Source of the DNA: an uncultured Agathobacter sp.
GTDB lineage: Bacteria > Bacillota > Clostridia > Lachnospirales > Lachnospiraceae
Assembly: GCA_934358675.1 (NCBI GenBank)
Contig: CAKRKX010000014.1
Coordinates: 1-35,998, forward strand
DNA length: 35,998 nucleotides
Direction: 5' to 3'
Shown: piece after piece, positions 8,245 to 18,500 of the stretch
How the letters are laid out: each line of letters begins with the position of its first letter
How positions within the stretch are numbered: the first letter of the stretch is position 1
Notes under the pieces: generated by a model
What the model was told of the DNA's origin: nothing
Databases searched by the model: none
What the model saw: the letters and a program-made list of their open reading frames with translations, nothing else
Made by a program: the position numbers and the translations under genes

Positions 8245-9407
8245 TAACTTAATCTCCTTATCACTTCCATGCACATTCTTCCGTTGTGATACGGACACTT
8301 CCAAGGTTCTACGATCGGCTCACCTTCCACCGACGTTCCATCCTGTTTGACCAGCCAGAACCACTCGGATCCCGGACGCTTGTCGATCACATGATCTTTG
8401 ATAAACTGCCAGGTTGCCTCAGCCGCTTCCCTGTACTTTAATTTCGTCGGATCTTTCTGATATCCGTTTAAAAAACCGACAACGGTCTCCGCCTGTACCC
8501 ACCACACGCGGTTCGTGTCCACGATACCTCTGTCGCATTCGTTTGCGAGGGACGCTCCATCGAATGCGACATTGTAGATGTTCTCTGTCAAAGCCAGCGT
8601 AATGGGGGTTACTTTTCTTGTGTATATTTCATCATCAAGAACTTCAAGACTTCGATCCATGAGCCATGCTGTCTCGATATCGTGACCAAAAGAATGCAAA
8701 TCAATAATGCTGTTATAATTTTTGTCAAAGAACACTTCCTGTCTCTTAAGTGTCGGGTTATATACCTTGTCTGCAAATGTATCCATGATCCACCGCAGCC
8801 GGTCCCCCACATCCGCATCTTTCGAAACGCGATACAGTTCCGTATACGCTTCGAGCACATGCAACAGTGTGTTCATCGTCTTTTCCGCCAGAACACCATT
8901 CTCCGACAATTTCTCGTTGGATTCCGGCCGGAAATCTCTTGTAAATGCCTCGAGATAGCCCTGATCGTCGGTACATTTGTCCTCGATCATGCGGTAAAGC
9001 TCTCTTGCAAGGTCCAATGCCTCCTGCTTTCCGGACGCCTCATAATAAGAAGCGAGCGCATAGATGCAGAATGCCTGATTGTATGTATGTTTCGTTGTAT
9101 CAAGCGGTGTACCGTCATAGTTCATGGACCAGTAGATTCCGCCATATTCCGGATCAATGCAATGTTCCTTCAGGAACGCATATCCGTGATCAGCCTCCTC
9201 AAGCAGGCTTTCATCTTTCAGAAGCGTATACGCATTGGAAAAAAACCATGTGATACGACTGTTTAAGATACAGCCTTTCTCCGCTTTCTTATTCAGCTTC
9301 AAGTCATAATCAAGATAGCCGTAATATCCACCGAATTCATCGTCTCTTAACTTTTCCCAAAACGGAATGATATCTTCTGTTAAATGTTTTCTTACTTCTT
9401 CCTTCAT
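8244..9407 (-). CDS. Cellobiose 2-epimerase (mannobiose to mannosylglucose)
   Basis: A 387-residue cytoplasmic AGE-superfamily enzyme with an (alpha/alpha)6 barrel. Cellobiose 2-epimerases invert C2 of the reducing-end sugar of beta-1,4 disaccharides; in mannan loci the substrate is mannobiose. Supporting motifs are the N-terminal [18 protein letters not shown], the His in [12 protein letters not shown], the [14 protein letters not shown] barrel helix, and the near C-terminal [13 protein letters not shown], which is diagnostic for this family over N-acylglucosamine epimerases. The ATG at 9407 has an AAAGGAAAA site. It lies inside the last part of the upstream chemotaxis gene, a 71-bp overlap. 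The stop overlaps the next start. The product is the direct substrate of the GH130_1 enzyme that follows. Confidence 0.93.
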   Translation of the reverse strand: MKEEVRKHLTEDIIPFWEKLRDDEFGGYYGYLDYDLKLNKKAEKGCILNSRITWFFSNAYTLLKDESLLEEADHGYAFLKEHCIDPEYGGIYWSMNYDGTPLDTTKHTYNQAFCIYALASYYEASGKQEALDLARELYRMIEDKCTDDQGYLEAFTRDFRPESNEKLSENGVLAEKTMNTLLHVLEAYTELYRVSKDADVGDRLRWIMDTFADKVYNPTLKRQEVFFDKNYNSIIDLHSFGHDIETAWLMDRSLEVLDDEIYTRKVTPITLALTENIYNVAFDGASLANECDRGIVDTNRVWWVQAETVVGFLNGYQKDPTKLKYREAAEATWQFIKDHVIDKRPGSEWFWLVKQDGTSVEGEPIVEPWKCPYHNGRMCMEVIRRLS

Positions 9408-11481
9408 GCTTTTCCTTTGACTCCGTAAGTTTGAATTGATTTACCGATTTCTTCAACATATCTGCGTTATCACGAAGAATCTCCGTGCATTTCTTAAGTT
9501 CACTTGTCAAGTCAACCTGACGATGCGAACTTTCATTAATGCAGGTACTTTCCGCAGAAGTTTCTTCTGCAACAGAGGCAATATTTTCCATTGCCTCCAA
9601 CGTACCATTCTTAATCGTTTCCACTACAGAAATATCTTCAGTAATTACATCCATATGATCCATAAAGCGACGCAATTCTGAATTGATTTTTTCAAATAAC
9701 TCGACCGTTTCATCCACGGCTCCTTGCTGCATATCAATAAACGTACCGATATTGTTCGCCTTTTGAGTCATTATCTCGCTTCTTTGAATAAGTACCTTAA
9801 TATTCTTGTCAATGCGTACAGCTGCATCTCCTGTCTGTTCCGCAAGTTTTCTAATTTCCTCTGCAACGACTGCAAATCCACGCCCTGCCTCTCCGGATCT
9901 TGCAGCTTCGATTGATGCATTTAAGGATAGTAAACTTGTTTGATCAGCTATATTATTAATCAAAGCCGTAATCTTACCGATCGTCTGGGTGTCTTCGCCT
10001 AACTGCTCAATTTCATCCAGAATCTGAGTGGTCTGATTTGAGGTATCCTTTATTTTTTCGCTGAGCACAGCGATCGTTGTTGCACCATTGTCCACCATTG
10101 TTTTCGTAGTATCAGCAATCTGACGCATAGAATCATTACTTGTATTTACCATCTCCATCTTTTCGGACAAAATTGTCATCTTTTCCAGACAATCTTGTAC
10201 GCTCTGTGCCTGCTGTACACTTCCGCATTCAACCTCACTGAGGGATTTTCCCATACTATTCGCATGTTGAAATATTTCATTTCCCACCTGCTCGACTTCT
10301 ACTGCGGCCTCACCTACATGGCTGACAACATCAACTGTCTGACCGACAAGAGACCTGAAATTATGCGTCATCTCCGAAACATTTTGCACCAGCTTTCCAA
10401 ACTCATCTTTGCGTTTCGTTTTAATCTGAACCGTCAGGTCGCCTTCGGAGATTTTTGACATATTGACTGATAAATACGTAATGATCCTTCCAATATCTCC
10501 GGAAATATATACCGCGATAACCATTGCAATCAGCAGTGCAACGATAACAACAATCAGGCAAATCTTCTGAATATCCTTTACCTGTTCCCTGATAACGGAT
10601 TTATCAAGAATGTTGACTAAAGTAGCACCATTGTTGTCAAGTTTGTCAAACGTGCACAGATAGGAAGTCTGATCCATTACAAAGTTCAGGGTTCCCTGCT
10701 TATTCTCAGAAGAATGAATATCATCATAAACCGGGATGTTTAATATGCTATCTTCTTTCATCTCCATGCCATTGGAAGAAGCAATTTCTTTTCCATACGG
10801 CAACATAAGAATTGTTTTCGTCTTATCATCAATATTAATTTCATCCAGACGATCCACAACCATATCCATTCGAACATCCAAAATAACATATCCAATGGTT
10901 TTCTTTGCCTTATTCTGCAGTTTCCTGATAAAAGACGCAGCATATTGATCCTTCTGAATATTCAGATGTTCATCCAAATAATCATGGTATCGGCTCCATA
11001 CAAATTCATTACCGCTTAGATCAAGCAGCTTATATTCCTCCGACGATTTAAAATCATCAAATGAATAATCATTAAAATTCTTAAAAGTCGATACTGCAGT
11101 TCCTTCAATCGGAACAATCGAAATAGTATACAGAAATTTGTCACTGCCAATCGTTGCCATCAAATCCTGATACATTCCATCGTAAGCATTCAACTCTTCC
11201 TTGCTTCCCTTCGCATAATTACCGGAAAAATACTTCTTAAGATTCTCATTGCTTACAATCTGTGTCGCTTTCGCTTCCACGCTGTCCATCATGAACTGCA
11301 AATAATCGCCGCTTGCGGTAACCGTATTGGAAATACTGTTTTTGTAATTGTTCATAATAATTCCGGATGCTTTCTTGTAAGTAGTAATACCCAAAAGTAA
11401 TATCAACCCTATCATCATCAAGAAAGCAACAAGTAATTTTGTCCGGACTGTATGAAAAACTTTCTTATTTAACTGCACCAT
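9337..11481 (-). CDS. Methyl-accepting chemotaxis protein with extracellular Cache-like sensor
   Basis: A 714-residue transmembrane chemoreceptor. Residues 13-33 and 307-328 are membrane helices; between them lies an extracellular sensor of about 270 residues of Cache type. A HAMP domain follows (about 329-385), then a long coiled coil with the highly conserved cytoplasmic hairpin at 526-547 ([18 protein letters not shown]), which contacts CheA/CheW. The gene starts at an ATG that overlaps the permease stop by 17 bp, with GGTGG upstream, so it is built into the sugar transport operon. This suggests a receptor for mannan breakdown products. The coiled coil appears to end near residue 685; a basic tail of about 29 residues (686-714) is encoded largely within the start of the epimerase gene and may not be conserved. 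Confidence 0.92.
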   Translation of the reverse strand: MVQLNKKVFHTVRTKLLVAFLMMIGLILLLGITTYKKASGIIMNNYKNSISNTVTASGDYLQFMMDSVEAKATQIVSNENLKKYFSGNYAKGSKEELNAYDGMYQDLMATIGSDKFLYTISIVPIEGTAVSTFKNFNDYSFDDFKSSEEYKLLDLSGNEFVWSRYHDYLDEHLNIQKDQYAASFIRKLQNKAKKTIGYVILDVRMDMVVDRLDEINIDDKTKTILMLPYGKEIASSNGMEMKEDSILNIPVYDDIHSSENKQGTLNFVMDQTSYLCTFDKLDNNGATLVNILDKSVIREQVKDIQKICLIVVIVALLIAMVIAVYISGDIGRIITYLSVNMSKISEGDLTVQIKTKRKDEFGKLVQNVSEMTHNFRSLVGQTVDVVSHVGEAAVEVEQVGNEIFQHANSMGKSLSEVECGSVQQAQSVQDCLEKMTILSEKMEMVNTSNDSMRQIADTTKTMVDNGATTIAVLSEKIKDTSNQTTQILDEIEQLGEDTQTIGKITALINNIADQTSLLSLNASIEAARSGEAGRGFAVVAEEIRKLAEQTGDAAVRIDKNIKVLIQRSEIMTQKANNIGTFIDMQQGAVDETVELFEKINSELRRFMDHMDVITEDISVVETIKNGTLEAMENIASVAEETSAESTCINESSHRQVDLTSELKKCTEILRDNADMLKKSVNQFKLTESKEKHEGRSKKTFNRRYHSVLGKVKRR

Positions 11482-12334
11482 CCGTCACACCACCAATAAT
11501 CTGTTTCTGTAACAATACATAAATAATTAATGTAGGAATTGCTACAAATACAATTGCAGCACACATCAACGGCCAGTTTGCCATCTTATCACTCGCAAAT
11601 GTATTGAGTGCCGTTGCCACGGTTCGTAAAGTTGACTTCGGCATATACATATATGGTGTAAAGAAGTCATTATAAATGGTAAGGATCTTTAAAATTGCAG
11701 TAGTGGCAATTGCCGGCTTCATCTGCGGCAAAATGATCGAATAGAAAATCCGCACTCTTGATGCTCCGTCAAGCCTTGCACTTTCATCAAGCGCCATCGG
11801 AATCTGTTTGACAAACTGTAAGAAAATATAAATCTGTACAATGTCCGATCCGATATATAACAGAATTCCTGCAAAAATCGTGTTGTACACGTGTAAAGCC
11901 TTAATCAAAGTAAATGTTGCGATCGTGGTTGTCATCATCGGTACAAATGTCGGAAGGGTAAATGCACCAAGCATCAGCTTCTTCGCCTTAAACTCAAATC
12001 TTCCGAGAATGTAGGCAACCATCGTGCCAAGCAGAATGGAACAAGGCACACATACAATGATCAGAATAAATGTGTTTTTGAATGCCCCAAGGAAGTTTCC
12101 GCTTTGAAATGCTTCCACATAATTGCTGAAGTTAAAAAAGTTGTTTGGAAGTGAATACACTCCATTCTCCCAATACTCCGCGGTATCTTTCAGAGATACA
12201 TTCAACACGATCAGTAACGGCAGAAATACCATAAATACAAACAATGCCAATATAAAATATCCAAAGAACCTTCCGATCTTACTGTTGATGGTAAATGTTG
12301 CCGGATCTGCCATCGCTTTATCCAATTTCTTCAT
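11465..12334 (-). CDS. Carbohydrate ABC transporter permease, MalG type (CUT1)
   Basis: A 289-residue inner membrane subunit of a CUT1 sugar importer with six predicted transmembrane helices. The cytoplasmic EAA loop that docks on the ATPase reads [21 protein letters not shown] at about residues 190-210. It ends in GAVK like other MalG/LacG homologues. The ATG overlaps the stop of the first permease by one base (TGATG), so translation is coupled, and the 3' end overlaps the chemoreceptor start. No ATPase gene is present in the operon; in Firmicutes CUT1 systems commonly share an MsmK-type ATPase encoded elsewhere. The cargo is inferred to be mannan oligosaccharides from the neighbours. Confidence 0.94.
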   Translation of the reverse strand: MKKLDKAMADPATFTINSKIGRFFGYFILALFVFMVFLPLLIVLNVSLKDTAEYWENGVYSLPNNFFNFSNYVEAFQSGNFLGAFKNTFILIIVCVPCSILLGTMVAYILGRFEFKAKKLMLGAFTLPTFVPMMTTTIATFTLIKALHVYNTIFAGILLYIGSDIVQIYIFLQFVKQIPMALDESARLDGASRVRIFYSIILPQMKPAIATTAILKILTIYNDFFTPYMYMPKSTLRTVATALNTFASDKMANWPLMCAAIVFVAIPTLIIYVLLQKQIIGGVTDGAVK

Positions 12335-13206
12335 CAGTCTTCCTCCTTAAAAAATATTTTCTGTACAAGTACAAGTCCTAAAATAATGAACAGGAGAATG
12401 ACACCCATTGCAGATGCTTTTCCATATTTGTTGTAGTCAAATGCCAGTGACAATGTTTTCGTGATAAACGTATCCGTTCTTCCGTTTGGGCCACCCTTTG
12501 TCAGCAGGAATGGTTCAAAGTAAGCCTGAAGCGATCCATTGATACTCAGCAGCAGCGAAAGCTTAAACATGGTCTTGATATTCGGAAATGTAATATCTTT
12601 TACGATTCGGAAGAATCCGGCGCCATCAACTCGAGCAGCCTCGTAAATCTCATGCGGAATCGACTGTAATGCAGCCAGATAGATGACCATCGTATAACCT
12701 ACATATCTCCAGAAACTGATAAATGCCAGCCACAGGTTCGATGCATATCCGGTTCCGATAAAATGTACGGCGTAATCTCCAAGTCCGATAAAATTCAGAA
12801 AAACATTAAAAGGGGAATTCTGAAAGTCGTACATATAGTTGAACATGAACGCGATTGCAACACCATTGATTATGTATGGCATAAAGATGATGCCTCGGAA
12901 TGCCTTCTTTCCTCTTAAATTACTATCCAACAGGATTGCCAGCAATAAACCTGCGAACTGCTGAATAAAAGCAACCAGCACATAAGCCATATTGTTCGCA
13001 AATACCGAAAACAATTCTTTCTGCTTAAAAATATCTTTGTAATTCTTAAAGCCGACATAATGTAATGTCGGTGACAATCCGTCCCAGTCCGTGACACTCA
13101 GCTGGAATAACTTCGCCAGCGGATAATAGGAAAACATTGCCAATAGAATTACCGGCACCACTAAGAAAAGTATAATTGTGATTCTGTCTTTTTTCTTTGC
13201 ACTCAT
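12334..13206 (-). CDS. Carbohydrate ABC transporter permease, MalF type (CUT1)
   Basis: A 290-residue six-helix permease, the partner of the MalG-type subunit. The first helix (IILFLVVPVILLAMFSYYPL) directly follows a short basic N-terminus, and the EAA loop (IYEAARVDGAGFFRIVKDITFP) lies at about residues 183-204. The ribosome binding site AAAAGGAGGAG is very strong. It follows the solute-binding protein gene across a 180-bp gap that contains an intrinsic-terminator-like hairpin, an arrangement that typically keeps binding-protein mRNA more abundant than permease mRNA. No ATPase lies next to it. Confidence 0.94.
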   Translation of the reverse strand: MSAKKKDRITIILFLVVPVILLAMFSYYPLAKLFQLSVTDWDGLSPTLHYVGFKNYKDIFKQKELFSVFANNMAYVLVAFIQQFAGLLLAILLDSNLRGKKAFRGIIFMPYIINGVAIAFMFNYMYDFQNSPFNVFLNFIGLGDYAVHFIGTGYASNLWLAFISFWRYVGYTMVIYLAALQSIPHEIYEAARVDGAGFFRIVKDITFPNIKTMFKLSLLLSINGSLQAYFEPFLLTKGGPNGRTDTFITKTLSLAFDYNKYGKASAMGVILLFIILGLVLVQKIFFKEED

Positions 13207-13306
13207 TTATTTATCTCCTCCTTTTATTCACATTTTAAGATATTAAATCCCCTATTTTAACGATATTACTTGTCAAAACTATGCAGTTTTTTACATGTTC
13301 TGCACT

Positions 13307-13354
13307 GCAAAAAAAGCATAGAAAAAGGCTGTTTCCATATGCGGAAACAGCCTT
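13307..13354 (-). terminator. Hairpin with T tract between binding-protein and permease genes
   Basis: A perfect 12-bp stem (arms 13325-13336 and 13343-13354, loop of 6) is followed on the minus strand by TTTTTC and then a run of seven T. It sits 33 bp after the binding-protein stop. It is probably a partial terminator or a 3' stabiliser that lowers permease expression relative to the binding protein; some of the 100 bp after it could also hold a weak secondary promoter (TTGACA at 13276-13271, no good -10). Confidence 0.8.
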
Positions 13355-13386
13355 AATGGCATTTCTATAAAACCATTTGATCTTAC

Positions 13387-14694
13387 TTACTCTGCGAGTT
13401 CTGCTCTTGCCTTCGCCCAGCGTGCATTTACCTCATCAATCATTGCCTTGGCCTTGGCATCGTCATCTTCCAGACAGTATGCCTGAAGGAAAGACTGCTC
13501 ATCGATCTCTGCTGCATTGTAGATTTCAACAAACTTAGGGTCTGTTGGAGCGATTTCAATAACCGGGACATCATATGTAAGCAGCTCTGCAAGATATGGA
13601 GTAGACACATCTGCATTCTTCCAGGAAGGAGCATTTCCTGTCAACATAGCCTCGCGACCGTCTCTGACAAGGAAATCAAGAAACGCTTTTGCAAGTTCCG
13701 GACTCTTGGTATCCTTAGAGATACCCCAGACCTTACCAGGAGCACAGTAGATTCCCTTTGCACCCGGATATGGGAACATTCCTACATCATTTGCATCCGC
13801 ACCCTGATCAACCATCTGTGGCGGGAACCAGGAAGCAGTATAGTGCATTGCGGTCTTTCCCTGAGCGATATCAATCTTGAACTGATCCCAGTTTGCAGAC
13901 ATGATATCATCCTCGAAGTATCCCTTCTGATATAAATCTCTTACAACATTCATAGAGTTAACCATTGTGTCATCAAAGATCTCATCCTTGTCAACATAAC
14001 TGTTTTTGCCATTTGCATCTCCGTTTGCAGCAACCTGTACCATACCGAAATCGGTCCAAGGGAACATGGTCCACACATCCTTGAATGCAGTTCCTACCGG
14101 AACAATGCCGGCATCCTTTAATTTCGCACAGTCTTCATAAAACTCATCCATTGTATCAGGAGTCTTTTCAATACCTGCCGCATCAAACGCTTTCTTGTTA
14201 TACGCAATTCCGGTATACTCTACATAGGTACTGAGTCCGTAAAGTTTTCCATCCGTTCCTCTTGTGTTGTTGTAAAAATATACATCATCCTCGCTCATAT
14301 CAAGGTCATCGATCGGGAGCAGATAATCTTTGTATGTATCCGTGCTCATACTCGGCAGAATCTGATACAGATCCGGAGCCTCGCCTCCTGCGATTCTTGT
14401 TGCAACAACCTGCTCATAATCTTTGATTGCTTCATATTCCACTTCTGTTCCAGGGTGCTGGTCCATAAATTCTTCTGCAATATCAGCAAGTACTGTATCA
14501 ACAAGATCGGTACGGTTTGTTGCGATAACGATTTTGCCGCTCAGCTCCTTGTCGGTCGCATCCGCTTTCTGCTCTGTCGCAGCATTCTTATCATTCGATG
14601 CATCACTGTCCTTTGTTGATGATCCGCATCCTGCCAGCATCGAAACACCCATTCCCAATACTAACATGACTGACAATAATTTTTTTCTTTTCAT
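13387..14694 (-). CDS. Sugar ABC transporter solute-binding lipoprotein
   Basis: A 435-residue extracellular lipoprotein that captures sugars for the two permeases. Residues 1-22 form a lipoprotein signal with the lipobox LAGC, and Cys23 is the lipidation site. It is followed by a Ser/Asp/Lys/Ala-rich linker to about residue 50 and then a family 1 (MalE-like) binding fold. The ATG at 14694 has GGAGGT upstream; a longer reading from 14820 lacks a ribosome site and would put a non-signal sequence first. It has its own promoter (14732-14760). By analogy with mannooligosaccharide-binding proteins of Lachnospiraceae it is expected to bind short beta-mannans, but specificity is inferred from context. 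Confidence 0.93.
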   Translation of the reverse strand: MKRKKLLSVMLVLGMGVSMLAGCGSSTKDSDASNDKNAATEQKADATDKELSGKIVIATNRTDLVDTVLADIAEEFMDQHPGTEVEYEAIKDYEQVVATRIAGGEAPDLYQILPSMSTDTYKDYLLPIDDLDMSEDDVYFYNNTRGTDGKLYGLSTYVEYTGIAYNKKAFDAAGIEKTPDTMDEFYEDCAKLKDAGIVPVGTAFKDVWTMFPWTDFGMVQVAANGDANGKNSYVDKDEIFDDTMVNSMNVVRDLYQKGYFEDDIMSANWDQFKIDIAQGKTAMHYTASWFPPQMVDQGADANDVGMFPYPGAKGIYCAPGKVWGISKDTKSPELAKAFLDFLVRDGREAMLTGNAPSWKNADVSTPYLAELLTYDVPVIEIAPTDPKFVEIYNAAEIDEQSFLQAYCLEDDDAKAKAMIDEVNARWAKARAELAE

Positions 14695-14717
14695 CCTATT
14701 ACCTCCATAGATTGTAT

Positions 14718-14731
14718 TACGCCTTTGCGTA
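14718..14731. promoter_or_regulatory. Palindrome at the transport-operon start site (candidate operator)
   Basis: TACGC and GCGTA arms separated by four bases lie directly downstream of the -10 element, covering the expected transcription start. This is the classical position for a repressor operator; the CpG-containing arms resemble LacI-family sites, but the centre is not a standard cre and no LacI gene is in the window. Confidence 0.4.
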
Positions 14732-14760
14732 TATTTAAGATAGCATATAAAAAATAGCAA
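14732..14760 (-). promoter_or_regulatory. Candidate sigma-A promoter of the binding-protein/transport operon
   Basis: On the minus strand TTGCTA (14760-14755) and TAAATA (14737-14732) are separated by 17 bp in an AT-rich stretch. It lies in the 100-bp gap between the esterase stop and the lipoprotein start, so the transport operon can be expressed separately from the upstream GH130-GH26-esterase unit. Confidence 0.5.
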
Positions 14761-14794
14761 TTTAACTGCATCTGTTTCGTTTTGTATGCAACTT

Positions 14795-15586
14795 TTATGA
14801 TATGGAACTTCGTTCCTCAAACCACTTCATACCTTTTTCAATATACGTATTCCAGAATTTCCATTCATGATCCGCCTGTGTCTTTTCAAATACATAAGGC
14901 ACACCACTTCTCAGTAAATAATCGGCGAAATCCTCGCTTGCCCGATACCAGAAATCATAAGTACCGCATGCCAGATACAGGCCCGGAACCTTTTTGCCTT
15001 CCGTATTTCTTATTTTTTCTAATAAACTTCTGTAATCTGCATCTGTGCCGCATAACTCCTCGTAGGTTCCGAATAATGCATCAAACTTCCGTCTCCGCTC
15101 ATTCGCATCCCCGGTGTCTTCCCGCATCAGTTTTTCCATAAATAACGCTCCGGACAGCGAAATAATGTAGCCAAATGTCTCCGGATATTTCAGCCCGTTA
15201 ACGATCGCACCATACCCACCCATGGATAAACCTGCGATACAGGTTTTCTGTGGCTGGCAATATACCGGAAGGAGCTTTCTCATATACGCTACAAGCTCCT
15301 CACCGATAAATTGTCCGTATTTTTCTCCTGTCTTTGCATTATCAATATAAAATTTGTTTTCACCGGCAGGCATAACGATGACCATATTATTTTCTTCCGC
15401 ATAACGGACAATATCTGTATTGTTGATCCAGTCCATGTTATTTCCGTTATATCCATGCAATAAAATCATCATTTTAAATCGCTCTGCCGGCTTTGAAACC
15501 ATCGGGTTATCAATCGGCACAATCGCACTGACCGGAACTTTACGTTCCAGCACTCTTGAAAAGATATCGATTGTTAAGATTGCCAT
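14795..15586 (-). CDS. Putative carbohydrate esterase (alpha/beta hydrolase, esterase D/CE1-like)
   Basis: A 263-residue cytoplasmic alpha/beta hydrolase of the esterase D / tributyrin esterase type. The oxyanion-hole motif LLHGYNGN is at about 43-50, the nucleophile elbow GLSMGG has Ser121, and the remaining triad members are likely Asp211 (CGTYD) and His240 (ADHEWKFW). There is no signal peptide. The start lies 1 bp after the stop of the large GH26 gene, with GGAG inside that gene's 3' end, so it is tightly coupled. The likely role is removing acetyl groups from imported acetylated mannooligosaccharides. Known Roseburia mannan deacetylases (CE2, CE17) belong to other folds, so this would be a different solution. 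Function is inferred from location; other short-chain acyl esters are possible. Confidence 0.82.
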   Translation of the reverse strand: MAILTIDIFSRVLERKVPVSAIVPIDNPMVSKPAERFKMMILLHGYNGNNMDWINNTDIVRYAEENNMVIVMPAGENKFYIDNAKTGEKYGQFIGEELVAYMRKLLPVYCQPQKTCIAGLSMGGYGAIVNGLKYPETFGYIISLSGALFMEKLMREDTGDANERRRKFDALFGTYEELCGTDADYRSLLEKIRNTEGKKVPGLYLACGTYDFWYRASEDFADYLLRSGVPYVFEKTQADHEWKFWNTYIEKGMKWFEERSSIS

Positions 15587-15587
15587 A

Positions 15588-18500
15588 TTACTTGCTCCTG
15601 ATTGCTTTAATTTCTGTTTTCTTGTTTAATCCTTTCTTCACAAACAGCTTCTTATATGCCTTAAGTTTACTCTTTGGCACCTTGATCACAACCTTGGAAG
15701 AAATTCCCTTGAATGCATTCTTTGCAACATTCTTTGTTGTAAGCTTCGTTGATAAAATCGTAATCATCTCAAGATCCGGACAGCCGGAGAAAGTACCTTT
15801 TTCAATATTTGCCACATTCTTTCCAATTTTAATATATGTTACTTTCCTGCAATTCTTAAATGCACCGGCGGCAACTCCTGTGACCTTGTATGTTACCCCA
15901 TTCATCTTTACCGTTGCCGGTACTACAATCGTCTTTGATTTTGTGCTCTTAAACTTTGTTAATTCGACGGTTGCATTCTTACCGATCTTGGTAACTTTGT
16001 ATACATTCTTGGATGTATCCTTAATGGTATCACCTTTTTTGATCTCATCCTTTTTTACAGAATGATCTGTGTCACCGTTTGATCCCGTTCCATTTGCGCT
16101 GTCATTTTTATTTGTATCAGCAGGAACATTCGTATCTCCTGCGGCACCTGCACTGCCTGATCCACCTGCACTGCCTGATCCGCCTGCACTGCCTGATCCG
16201 CCGGTGCTGCCTGATTCGCCCGGATTCTTTGGCGTATACATAACCTTGATATCATCGAAGATTAAAGTACTGTTTTCCACTCCGGTTCCGTTTACATAGA
16301 TGGCAAAAGTCTGAATATTGGATAAATCTTTGTCTGCAGTATGTCCCTTAGCCTTAAACTGATCCCATGTCACCTTGATAAACTGTGGTTCGATAGAATC
16401 CTTATCAAACGTCTCCAGATCATTGAGATGTACCTCAAAACAATTCGGCATATTGACCTGCAAGAGCACATCCTGTCCTTTTCCGTCACCCTTATACCAG
16501 AAGGAAATACCGGTAGAATCCAGCTTCGAAATATCATAGTTCAGTGTCTTCGCGGTTCCTGTATACCCCGGTCCGCCGGTCGCTACACTGTAGGTAAACT
16601 GCATCGCTTTTCCGGTCTTATCTCCAAACGGCGAATCTACAAGTGAAATTTCATTTACATCACCGTTGGTATTGCGGTTATACGCCTGATTCAGCTGGTC
16701 ATTATCACCATAGTAACCCTCAAAATCATCAAAAATGGTTGGATCCACATCACTCTTGCTTTCATCGTTCCAGATCTTAATGGTTTTGGCGGTCTGCACT
16801 GTTTTCTGATCCTTTAATGTGACAACTGCCTTCATTTCATACTGACCGTCCGCAAATTTTGTTGTATCCAGATTGATAACATAGTACATGCCATCTTTCT
16901 GTGCATCATAGCTTTCATCACCCACAGAAACGGACACTTTATCAATATTATCATCCGAAACGTTTGTCTTCACAAGAATCTTTGAAGTTCCCTTAATTTT
17001 TTCACCGGTTGTCGGTGCTGCAAAATATACGGTATCCTCATGTTTTGAAACTGTGATGTTATTCAGTCCGCCGATATTACCGATTCGATCTGCAAAAATA
17101 ACATCATCCCGATTATAAAATGCAGTAAAATCATTTGCCATCTCGTGGCGGTCTCCCTTACCGTCATCATACGGTACCCAGAAATGCGTCTTATCCTGGT
17201 TTCTCCATGTCATCATGTAAGCGACCTGCTTTGCATCCTCGTCACTCATGATTGCATCGCAGAGCATCGTATACCAGTTCTTGATTTCATTTCCTTCGTC
17301 TGCAAGACCATTGCTTCCGTCGTATCGCAGACCAACTTCTGTGATTGCCGCAACTTTGCCCTTCTTCTTGGCAATCTTTGAAGCAATCTTTGCATCCTGC
17401 TTTGTCTGCTCCATCCACTTGCTGTCATAAGAAGGCTTATCATGATAGATATCAAATCCGATGATGTCAACATAGTCATCTCCCGGATACCGGCTCAGAT
17501 AGTTATCCTCGCTTGAAAAATGTCCGTTTGGAGAATATGCATACAGTAAGTTATGCACACCCTTGACCTCTCTTAAATATTCTACCGTATATCTCCACAG
17601 ATTGACAAACTGATCCTTGGTCATGTTGGAAACGCCCCACCAGAACCACATTCCGGAGTTCTCATGGAACGGCCGGTATATGATCGGAATCGGATTTCCA
17701 TTATCATCGGTACATGCCTGCGCAAACGCTGCCGTCGCATCCAGACGCTCCAAAAACTTCGCATTATCTTTTCCGCCCGGCATAATATTCTCGTAAGTCG
17801 GTGTCATATCGCTGAAGGTAGAACCGGATGCTGTCGAAGAAAAATTCGGCATGTGATCGCATAAAGTTACAATACTGTTATTCTTATATGCTTCCTTCAC
17901 TAATGTCACATACTTATCCTGATTACCTGCGACACTTGCCATCTCAAATCCTGTGATTGCCGGATAGGCACCAACCGTATGATACGTGTCGGATGTCACG
18001 CCGTCTTTCACGATTCCTTCGGAATTATCGGTCTGATGACCAAACAGAATGTTTTCTTTGCCGACCTCCTGCAGATAAGCATACAGCGACTTTGTTGCAT
18101 CGGTTGCCGATTCATCCACCAGGGAAACAGTTTTAGCCTCTGTCGAAGCATTAACCTTATTTCTGTTTTTTACAGGTGTAACCTTTGCTTCCTCGATCGA
18201 TACTTTTGTCACAACGGTCTCTTCCTTTGTATCCATAATTCGCAGTAATACTTTTGCGCGGTTTCCAACACAAAAATATGCATTACTTTCATTGGCAAGA
18301 AGTGTCTCACCGGACTCATCATAGACCTGATATCTTCCGCTTCCGCTCTCTGTTTCCATCTTAATCGTGTAATAAACACCTTTCTGTGTTGCGATTGTCT
18401 GCTCGATATAGTTACCGTCTTCGCTTCCACCGATAATATGCAGCTTTGCGTCTTCTACCTTGAATTTATCTCCCGCATTCGCTGTCTTCCAGCTGTCTAA

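Noticed and set aside
13241..13276. Internal promoter before the MalF-type permease
   Set aside because: TTGACA is present on the minus strand at 13276-13271, but no acceptable -10 lies 16-18 bp downstream.
14732..14794. Catabolite-responsive element (cre) upstream of the transport operon
   Set aside because: The ACAAAACGAAACAG stretch at about 14774-14787 keeps the central CG but fails the flanking TG and CA positions of the cre consensus.
14695..14820. Longer N-terminus for the solute-binding protein
   Set aside because: It would precede a proper lipoprotein signal peptide and covers the promoter and operator; GGAGGT supports 14694.
16147..16218. Tandem repeats as a possible CRISPR or regulatory repeat array
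   Set aside because: The units are contiguous without spacers and encode an in-frame GGSGSA linker.
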